From Pseudomonadota bacterium (lineage in GTDB: Bacteria; Pseudomonadota; Gammaproteobacteria; Burkholderiales; Rhodocyclaceae), in the NCBI GenBank assembly GCA_023459095.1, contig JAEWVQ010000155.1:1-6737 (forward strand): a stretch of DNA of 6,737 nt. Reading direction: 5' to 3'. The notes under the pieces were generated by a model. It did no database searches and had not been told where the DNA came from. It was given only the letters and a program-made list of their open reading frames with translations. The first letter of the stretch is position 1. Each line of letters opens with the position of its first letter. A program made the translations under genes and the position numbers. This document shows, piece after piece, positions 1 through 4,862 of the stretch.

Positions 1-1140
1 CTACACTTGGTCGTTACTTATGATTCTATTTATGAGATTGAGTACACCTTGGCCGAGGGAATAGATCTCTCACTTTTCACAGAATCTCATGAGGCGTTTT
101 ATTATACGCATGAGGGTGAACGCTTCATCGTTTTTAATCGCGGTGATGAATCGATGTTTACAGCTACGAACTGGAAAGCACAGACATTCGTGCCTTATAC
201 GACGTGGAATTTAAACACGAACGAACTCTCATCGATCGATGAGTTTAATGTGTATATGTATATCAAAAATGAGGATGGTAACAACGTCTATGGTTATTTT
301 TACGTGGACGAGTTTGTCATCGATCACTTATTATCTGTGAGCGTTGCCATGACCTATCGTTATGAGTCCGTTGTAGGTACAACCACCGATTGGATCGACT
401 ATGTGAAGATCCTTGAGGATGGCAACGTCAATCCTGGATCTGTTTCATGGCAACTCAAAGCTGCAGCAGTGTCAACCTTGGTCACAGCGATCGGATCAGC
501 GATTCCAGGCATCGGACTTCCCGTCTTACTCATCGGCACACCGATCACGATCTATCTTCAGTATTTATCCTTTAAAGAGCTCGTCGATGGCAACATGCTT
601 TTTACGGGTGATATCAATGAGATTGAACGACTTAACCCATCAACAACGTTACGAAACGAGATCAATCAAGCGTATACCAATAAGTATGAAGCCTTTAGCG
701 GTCTTGATTTAGAGATGTTTAACCTCTTTAAGTTACACCTTGGAACATTCAATAAGACATTTCATGAGTTTAAGGTGGACGAGGAATCCGTCTCGGTGAT
801 TCAGTTTAAATACATGACCGATGGCCAAGTTTACACCATCCAAGGTGAAGAGATCAACACGATCGTTGAAACGGACGATTTAGAGCCATCTGATACACCA
901 CCAAACTGTGATATCTTTTGCCTGATAAAAGAGGGATGGAAAGGCGAGGTCTTACCGTTCCTTGAGCTTCATTGGAAATGGGTCGCACTCGCATCCGTCG
1001 GATCTCTTTTCGTCATCGTTCCATGGATGGTGAAGAAGTACCGTAAGATCAAGCGTGGTGCGAAGCTCATCTTTACACCGGAGGGCTTATTCTTTTTGGT
1101 CGGTATCGGTGCACTGATTTACTTCATTCTGTTCGTATGA
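1..1140 (+). CDS. Large membrane-anchored protein, candidate phage adsorption/minor coat protein (5' partial)
   Basis: I do not recognise this family. The frame is open to the left edge, so the true start is outside; the TTG at 7 is merely the first possible start codon. Numbering from that TTG, residues 1-140 are polar, rich in aromatic residues and Thr/Asp, and look beta-rich. Residues 150-188 form a long Gly/Ala/Ile-rich hydrophobic stretch. Residues 195-300 are polar again, followed by a Cys-x3-Cys pair (301, 305). Two hydrophobic helices (about 324-342 and 359-377) flank a basic loop with KKYRKIKRGAK. A long extracytoplasmic region with a C-terminal membrane anchor, just upstream of small membrane proteins and a Zot-like ATPase, is where filamentous phages encode their pIII-like adsorption protein. 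The role is therefore inferred from position and topology only. The stop overlaps the next start (ATGA, 1137-1140), which suggests translational coupling. Confidence 0.6.
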   Translation, partial: LHLVVTYDSIYEIEYTLAEGIDLSLFTESHEAFYYTHEGERFIVFNRGDESMFTATNWKAQTFVPYTTWNLNTNELSSIDEFNVYMYIKNEDGNNVYGYFYVDEFVIDHLLSVSVAMTYRYESVVGTTTDWIDYVKILEDGNVNPGSVSWQLKAAAVSTLVTAIGSAIPGIGLPVLLIGTPITIYLQYLSFKELVDGNMLFTGDINEIERLNPSTTLRNEINQAYTNKYEAFSGLDLEMFNLFKLHLGTFNKTFHEFKVDEESVSVIQFKYMTDGQVYTIQGEEINTIVETDDLEPSDTPPNCDIFCLIKEGWKGEVLPFLELHWKWVALASVGSLFVIVPWMVKKYRKIKRGAKLIFTPEGLFFLVGIGALIYFILFV

Positions 1141-1427
1141 GCTTACCCGAATCTTTAAGCATCCTCGAGACGATCGCTTATTACTTCAAACTGCTCATCA
1201 AGATCCTTGGTCCAGTCTTTATCATCATCTTAAGCTTGCTCACGCTCTATGGTGTTTTAACCTGGATGCAAAGGATCTCCAAAGCGTGGTCGAAGATCTC
1301 CAAGGATCCCATCATGATTGGGCTATTCGTTATCGTAGCAGGTGGACTTCTCTATATCTGGTTTAGCTATATCTTACCCATCTTAAATCTTTCATATTTA
1401 CTTCATTTTGAAATGGTGACCTTATGA
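1137..1427 (+). CDS. Small two-helix membrane protein, candidate pVI-like minor coat protein
   Basis: This 96-aa protein is mostly hydrophobic, with helices at about residues 18-42 and 59-82. They are separated by a short basic loop (QRISKAWSKISKD) that probably faces the cytoplasm. Its ATG shares bases with the TGA of the preceding gene, and its own TGA overlaps the next ATG (1424-1427). No clear Shine-Dalgarno precedes the start, so translation is probably coupled to the upstream gene. Filamentous phages encode a small hydrophobic protein (pVI in Ff phages) between the adsorption protein and the assembly ATPase, and this gene holds the same place. The similarity is positional and topological only. 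It could equally be an accessory membrane subunit of the export machinery. Confidence 0.6.
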   Translation: MSLPESLSILETIAYYFKLLIKILGPVFIIILSLLTLYGVLTWMQRISKAWSKISKDPIMIGLFVIVAGGLLYIWFSYILPILNLSYLLHFEMVTL

Positions 1428-2098
1428 AAAAATATCTATACTTTATCTTAATTCTGGGTGCCATGGGCATCCTTTATGTGCTGATGTTGAAAGATGAGCC
1501 CATGGGTGATGAAGATCCAACGGATAACCCTATAGCTTTAGAATCAGCAATTATTCAAGTCACAGCTATCACGGATCTTTATACACGCTATGGATCCGGT
1601 GTGATCATTGATCATGATGAGGATGTTTATCTGATCTTATCCAATCACCACATCACCGTGGACGCAAACACCATCACACTTACGATCTATGATGGCACAT
1701 CCTATTCTGGAGAACTCATCAACGCCATGGCAAGCTATGACTTAGCTTTAATCCGTTTTGAGACTTCTGTGGATCTTCATGTCATGGAGATGTCAACCAC
1801 TTATCAACATGGAGATCAGATCACGGCCATGGGCTATCCTGGAGGTATCTTTCAATCATCTGATGGCACGATCACACGCACCATGGTGCTAGAAAACAGT
1901 TTAACATTCCAGGTGATTCATCACTCGGCCGAGATATCCCATGGATCTTCAGGCGGAGCTTTAATCGATGGTCATGGGAAACTTATCGGTATCAACTACG
2001 CCGTGAAGGATCGAGACGGTCTCTTCATTCAAAGCTACGCGATTCCTGTTTCAAAGGTGCTTGAATTCCTGGAGGTGAGTGGCTATGACATATCATAA
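1424..2098 (+). CDS. Membrane-anchored trypsin-like serine protease
   Basis: The 224-aa product starts with a short basic end and one hydrophobic helix (residues 4-22), acting as signal anchor or signal peptide, then an acidic linker. The rest matches the trypsin/HtrA-like fold (chymotrypsin clan). The catalytic His is H76 in LILSNHHI (compare TNAHV), the Asp is D106 in SYDLALIRF, and the nucleophile is S176 in GSSGGALID (GxSGG consensus). GSGVII before the His and a GYPGG segment are also typical. There is no PDZ domain, so it is a minimal protease rather than a full HtrA. It would act outside the membrane. It lies between phage membrane proteins and the Zot-like ATPase, sharing ATGA with the gene before it, so it probably processes a virion or cell-surface protein during assembly, entry or release. 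The fold and triad are clear; the substrate is not known. Confidence 0.88.
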   Translation: MKKYLYFILILGAMGILYVLMLKDEPMGDEDPTDNPIALESAIIQVTAITDLYTRYGSGVIIDHDEDVYLILSNHHITVDANTITLTIYDGTSYSGELINAMASYDLALIRFETSVDLHVMEMSTTYQHGDQITAMGYPGGIFQSSDGTITRTMVLENSLTFQVIHHSAEISHGSSGGALIDGHGKLIGINYAVKDRDGLFIQSYAIPVSKVLEFLEVSGYDIS

Positions 2099-2138
2099 AC
2101 GTGAGATGATCGCAGAGAGAATCGACGTGCTCGTATGA
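2085..2138 (+). pseudogene. 5' fragment of the Zot-like ATPase gene, out of frame with the rest
   Basis: An ATG at 2085 sits 9 bases after a strong GGAGGTGAG (from 2071), inside the end of the protease gene. It opens a frame of 17 codons (MTYHKREMIAERIDVLV) that stops at TGA 2136-2138. The +1 frame is then open with coding-like sequence (YEKIYLSWNQTLVKIY and onward) straight into the ATPase. One surplus base between about 2124 and 2138 would explain the pattern. It could be a frameshift mutation, a sequence error, a recoding site, or simply a short leader peptide. The strong ribosome binding site argues that this was the original start of the ATPase gene. Confidence 0.5.
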
Positions 2139-2265
2139 GAAGATCTATCTCTCCTGGAATCAAACACTCGTTAAGATCTACCAGCTGTCACAAGCCTATA
2201 AGTCATGGATCTTATCAGATGAGATCTATAAGGCGTTTAGACATCTCTCCTACCCATGGCACTGG

Positions 2266-2982
2266 GTGATCATCTGGATGTGGATGATCTCGACCAAGAG
2301 TTATGAAAGAATCCTTTTTGATGAAGAGGGATTCCAGATCATATCAGGAAACACTGGATCAGGAAAGACGTCTTTAACTTACGCGATCATTGAAAGAGAC
2401 CGCATGCTCAACCATAAACCGTGGTACATCAATTCACCCTTTGAAAAACCGAAGGAAGACTTTGAGCGTGGTATCAAGTTTTTATATCACAAGCTTTACA
2501 ATTTTACAGACTTCTGGAGCAACTGGAAGATGTATGCACTCCCCAATCACAAAAGATACGGTGGGATCGTGATCGATGAGATGCATCGTGAACTTGATTA
2601 TCGGATGACCATGACCCGTGAGTACAAATCGAAGTTTAATCCCTTTAGAGACTATGCTGTCGTGGTGAGACACTACATCAAGAAGATCATCGCGACGACT
2701 CAGATGGAGCGTGTCGATAAACAGTTGATGCAACTCGCAAAGTATTTCCATGTCGTGAGGATCAATATCGGCTTTGACTATGAGGATTGGCTCGTTGAAA
2801 CGGGTGCGTTTCGCTTTAAGATCCTCGGATGGTACGTCGATTCATACACCATCAACGCCTTATCTGATACCGACAAGGTGCTCTATAAAACGTGGTACTT
2901 CAAAAACGATTGGGCTGACTTTGACTACTATGACACATACTCCATGAGCGGTGCCTATGATCATCTCCCTTTAGCAAGATAA
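2266..2982 (+). CDS. Zot/pI-like phage assembly ATPase
   Basis: A P-loop ATPase of the zonula occludens toxin (Zot)/filamentous phage pI type, which powers virion extrusion through the membrane. Numbering from GTG 2266 (238 aa): Walker A is GNTGSGKT (28-35) and Walker B is GIVIDEM (100-106). RHYIKKIIATTQ (135-146) then VDKQLMQLAKYF match the conserved Zot segment after Walker B. Unlike pI, no transmembrane helix follows the ATPase domain; the only hydrophobic patch is the Trp-rich N-terminus (VIIWMWMI). The start is uncertain. ATG 2278 has GGTGAT seven bases upstream and gives a Zot-like short N-terminus. However, the frame is open and coding-like back to about 2110, and the strong start at 2085 is one base out of frame, so an ancestral protein about 60 residues longer is likely. 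The coordinates give the longest uninterrupted part with a usable start codon. Confidence 0.8.
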   Translation: MIIWMWMISTKSYERILFDEEGFQIISGNTGSGKTSLTYAIIERDRMLNHKPWYINSPFEKPKEDFERGIKFLYHKLYNFTDFWSNWKMYALPNHKRYGGIVIDEMHRELDYRMTMTREYKSKFNPFRDYAVVVRHYIKKIIATTQMERVDKQLMQLAKYFHVVRINIGFDYEDWLVETGAFRFKILGWYVDSYTINALSDTDKVLYKTWYFKNDWADFDYYDTYSMSGAYDHLPLAR

Positions 2983-3001
2983 ACAAGAAAGGACAACAGC
3001 T

Positions 3002-3487
3002 ATGACAAAACGCATTTTACTTATCTTTATCATCATCGTCGGAGGTGTCGCGCTTCTGATGAATAAACTTGGATACACACTCACCGGGACCGTTTCGATC
3101 TCTTTAAACGTGCTCATGATCTCTTTCGCTCTCTCTTTAGCTTTCGCACTTCCCATCTTTGTCTTATACCTCCCACCCATCCTCCACAAGAAGACGAGAC
3201 TCGACACAGCTAAACAGATTATGGAGGATAACATCCAGGTCGTAGAGGAAGCAATCTTCTTCAAATCAAATACCAAGTTTCAAGACATCATCAATAGACA
3301 GATTCAAGAGATCAAAGACAACTCATCAGAAATCAAGAGACAAAAAAACATCTTGGAAGATCTTGTCCAGGACATCAAGAACACAGCTGATGATATCGAT
3401 GTAGCTAAAAAGAATAAACCCAAGAACAAGGGGAAGAAAAAGACCACATCAGAAGCATCTGAAGAGGCCATAAGTGAGGTTGTTTAA
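3002..3487 (+). CDS. Membrane protein with coiled-coil tail, last gene of the phage operon
   Basis: Family not recognised. The ATG follows AAAGGA (2988-2993) by 8 bases, 19 bases after the ATPase stop. The 161-aa product has two hydrophobic helices (about residues 4-21 and 32-60), then a long charged, helix-prone region (65-135) rich in E/K/Q/I/D, probably a coiled coil. A Lys-rich stretch (KKNKPKNKGKKK, 137-148) and a short acidic end follow. The predicted topology leaves the long tail in the cytoplasm. Because the neighbouring Zot-like ATPase lacks the usual membrane segment, this protein could anchor it, or the basic tail could bind the packaged ssDNA; both are inference. It is probably the last gene of the + strand operon, since the next genes are on the other strand. 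Confidence 0.6.
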   Translation: MTKRILLIFIIIVGGVALLMNKLGYTLTGTVSISLNVLMISFALSLAFALPIFVLYLPPILHKKTRLDTAKQIMEDNIQVVEEAIFFKSNTKFQDIINRQIQEIKDNSSEIKRQKNILEDLVQDIKNTADDIDVAKKNKPKNKGKKKTTSEASEEAISEVV

Positions 3488-3510
3488 GATACGCATAACT
3501 ATGATTTCGG

Positions 3511-3538
3511 AAGAAAAAAGAGCAGATAGAATCTGCTC
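3511..3538 (-). terminator. Intrinsic terminator after the HNH gene
   Basis: A perfect 8-bp stem (GAGCAGAT / ATCTGCTC, 3520-3527 and 3531-3538) with a 3-base loop is followed, on the - strand, by a U-rich tract (TTTTTTCTT). It lies 23 bases past the HNH stop. On the + strand there is no U tract after the hairpin, but the stem could still slow transcripts leaving the phage operon. Confidence 0.8.
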
Positions 3539-3561
3539 ATGGAGATGTTAAGAAAATCTAA

Positions 3562-3993
3562 CTACTTAGTGTAATACTGATTTTGAGTTCCTTTCCAATC
3601 GATTCGCTTGTTTGTTTGAATATCAATAATTCCATATCCTTGAAGACTGTGATTGGAACATATGTCACACTTTATTACTTTATACTTCCGATTACCCAAC
3701 TCAAAATGTGGAAAATTGTCTGATTTCATTTCATTGTTTTGTCTATGCATGGGTTCATAATTATTCCAAAAGTCAGCATCGTTAGGGCTTGAAAAATCTG
3801 CCTTAGGTCTTATGTGGTCTACATCCCAACCATATACATGTCTTTTACCATCACCATCGGGTCTGACTCGTTCTTTATCATAAACTCCATGATCATCACG
3901 ATAAATCCAAGTTCCAAAACAATCTTGTGCCCACATTTTACTACCATATACATCATCCCATAATTTCATTGCTAAATTATTCGCTATTGACAT
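3562..3993 (-). CDS. HNH endonuclease family protein
   Basis: The 143-aa protein carries an HNH (beta-beta-alpha metal) nuclease motif: WDVDHIRPKA with D59/H60, then N78 in WNNYEPMH, H83, and N87/K90 in RQNNEMKSD. The order and spacing match classical HNH domains of the form DH..N..H..N..K. Only one CxxC (C109, C112) follows, so a structural zinc ribbon is not evident. The N-terminal third (rich in W, D and Y) is not recognised. The start has GGAGG (3998-4002) only 4 bases upstream, which is short. The gene has its own promoter, with an intrinsic terminator between promoter and start. No terminase or portal genes are near, so a packaging role is unlikely. A role in defence, homing or DNA processing is more plausible, but the target is unknown. 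Confidence 0.8.
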   Translation of the reverse strand: MSIANNLAMKLWDDVYGSKMWAQDCFGTWIYRDDHGVYDKERVRPDGDGKRHVYGWDVDHIRPKADFSSPNDADFWNNYEPMHRQNNEMKSDNFPHFELGNRKYKVIKCDICSNHSLQGYGIIDIQTNKRIDWKGTQNQYYTK

Positions 3994-4002
3994 AATACCT
4001 CC

Positions 4003-4037
4003 AAAAATAAAAAGCTCAGGTGGAATTCATCCTGAGC
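4003..4037 (-). terminator. Intrinsic terminator in the HNH leader, possible attenuator
   Basis: On the - strand, a 7-bp stem (GCTCAGG / CCTGAGC, 4031-4037 and 4014-4020) with a 10-base loop is followed at once by TTTTTATTTTT and then by the GGAGG of the HNH gene. It would end transcripts of the upstream DUF4145 gene. Because the HNH promoter at 4068-4096 lies upstream of it, it would also stop most HNH transcripts before the coding region. Its position directly before the ribosome binding site is that of an attenuator expression platform. The hairpin and U tract are seen; regulation is inferred. Confidence 0.75.
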
Positions 4038-4067
4038 ATCTGTTAATTGTTACATCCCCACGACATT

Positions 4068-4096
4068 ATTATATGTCTAATCAAATAATTTAGCAA
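4068..4096 (-). promoter_or_regulatory. Sigma-A-type promoter for the HNH gene
   Basis: TTGCTA (-35, 4091-4096) and a perfect TATAAT (-10, 4068-4073) are separated by 17 bases on the - strand, in the gap after the DUF4145 stop. The expected transcription start is near 4061, giving a leader of about 67 bases that contains the terminator hairpin. Confidence 0.7.
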
Positions 4097-4125
4097 CTCT
4101 AGCGAAAGTACATCTTACTGAAATT

Positions 4126-4704
4126 TTAATCTTCTTCATTATCAATTTGAAACTCATATAAATTTTTGAGCATAGCAGAGGTAAAATTCAAGATGTCTTT
4201 AGCTTGCGTTTCATTAATGTGTTCTATTTCATGGTTAGCAATATTTCCTGTTTTTCTAATTCGATCAACCCATGATTTTGCTTTTACTGGGATGTAATGA
4301 TTATCATTTAAATAATCAACATACTCTACAAACTTCAAATTTGTAGATGCACCATGATTAACTGAAACATGCATAAGTAATTTTCTAGTTAACATTACAA
4401 CTCCGTTAAATGCACCAATACTAAATGATTTTCTTGCTTCGTTATATAAATTTAGAATTTCATTAGGTAGTTTTTTAACATCGTCACCATATTTATAACC
4501 TGGTATCTGCTGTTCAGACTCATCAAAAAATGTGGGAAGATTACATAGAGGACATATAAAAATATGGGGAACATCCATACCTCTGTTACGTTGATATGCA
4601 GTAAATGCAAAGGATGGAGCAACATTGTTGTTACAATGACCACAAACATATTGTTTACCACTTACATTTGAGACATTCTTCCAAGGAAAAGGAAAAATTT
4701 TCAT
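4126..4704 (-). CDS. Zinc-ribbon and DUF4145 domain protein
   Basis: The 192-aa protein has two parts. An N-terminal zinc ribbon uses CGHC (C21, C24) and CPLC (C51, C54). The C-terminal part (about 79-185) matches DUF4145: LPNEILNLYNEARKSF, then a conserved GVVMLTRKLL segment with R107, and IRKTGNIANHEI with the characteristic GN..AxH (G153, N154, H158). It is predicted to be alpha-helical. DUF4145 occurs alone or joined to restriction enzyme subunits and is common in defence-related loci; its activity is unknown to me. The ATG has AGGTG five bases upstream and its own extended -10 promoter. The gene is markedly AT-rich compared with the phage operon, which suggests separate acquisition as cargo. 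Whether it works with the neighbouring HNH nuclease is open; the two are co-oriented but separated by 132 bases with a promoter and a terminator. Confidence 0.82.
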   Translation of the reverse strand: MKIFPFPWKNVSNVSGKQYVCGHCNNNVAPSFAFTAYQRNRGMDVPHIFICPLCNLPTFFDESEQQIPGYKYGDDVKKLPNEILNLYNEARKSFSIGAFNGVVMLTRKLLMHVSVNHGASTNLKFVEYVDYLNDNHYIPVKAKSWVDRIRKTGNIANHEIEHINETQAKDILNFTSAMLKNLYEFQIDNEED

Positions 4705-4735
4705 TTTAACACCTCATTCTCTTTAATTTATATAA

Positions 4736-4744
4736 ATTATACCA
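4736..4744 (-). promoter_or_regulatory. Extended -10 promoter for the DUF4145 gene
   Basis: TGGTATAAT on the - strand matches the extended -10 consensus TGnTATAAT exactly. No good -35 hexamer is seen, as is common for extended -10 promoters. It lies about 32 bases upstream of the ATG at 4704. Confidence 0.65.
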
Positions 4745-4748
4745 CAGC

Positions 4749-4783
4749 TATGTTCATCAAACATAAATCCACGAATTTTGTGG
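4749..4783. promoter_or_regulatory. Two operator-like dyads between divergent genes
   Basis: TATGTT-N5-AACATA (4749-4765) is a perfect 6-bp inverted repeat that falls about where the -35 region of the DUF4145 promoter would be. CCACGAA-T-TTTGTGG (4769-4783) is a 7-bp dyad with one mismatch. Both lie between the divergent DUF4145 and recombinase genes and could bind a dimeric repressor. The dyads are seen; binding is inferred. Confidence 0.4.
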
Positions 4784-4784
4784 G

Positions 4785-4812
4785 TTATATTTGTTAAATA
4801 TTCTATTATACT
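4785..4812 (+). promoter_or_regulatory. Probable promoter of the recombinase gene
   Basis: TATACT (4807-4812) is a fair -10 element. TTATAT (4785-4790) lies 16 bases upstream and is a weak -35 match. The expected start near 4819 would give a 44-base leader containing two palindromes. The -35 choice is uncertain. Confidence 0.4.
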
Positions 4813-4823
4813 GAAGTATGTTA

Positions 4824-4851
4824 GATGCGCATCTTTCATTTTAAATGAAAG
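4824..4851. promoter_or_regulatory. Adjacent palindromes in the recombinase leader
   Basis: GATGCGCATC (4824-4833) is a perfect 10-base palindrome. It abuts CTTTCATTT-T-AAATGAAAG (4833-4851), a perfect 9-bp inverted repeat with a one-base centre. The right arm overlaps the AAAGGA ribosome binding site (4848-4853) of the recombinase. The repeats could be a repressor or excisionase site in DNA, or a hairpin that limits ribosome access in RNA. Confidence 0.45.
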
Positions 4852-4862
4852 GATAACAAACA

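Noticed and set aside
7..9. TTG as the real start of the first gene
   Set aside because: The frame is open to the window edge and no ribosome site or signal peptide is seen there; the gene is cut by the edge.
413..712. Open frame of 99 codons on the + strand
   Set aside because: It lies wholly within the first membrane-protein gene in another frame, has no ribosome site and no recognisable protein features.
2130..2140. prfB-like programmed +1 frameshift at the TGA in the ATPase leader
   Set aside because: The slip codon would be GTA, not the CTT TGA C type, and re-pairing after a +1 slip is poor; kept only as a remote possibility.
2482..2751. Open frame on the - strand opposite the Zot-like ATPase
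   Set aside because: Antisense shadow of a gene with clear Walker motifs; no independent start signal. The 2390-2572 + strand frame is rejected for the same reason.
2971..3276. Open frame on the - strand opposite the 161-aa membrane protein
   Set aside because: Antisense shadow; the + strand gene has a ribosome site, helices and a coiled coil, while this frame has none of these.
4452..4661. Open frame within the DUF4145 gene
   Set aside because: Overlaps the zinc-ribbon coding region in another frame on the same strand, with no ribosome site.
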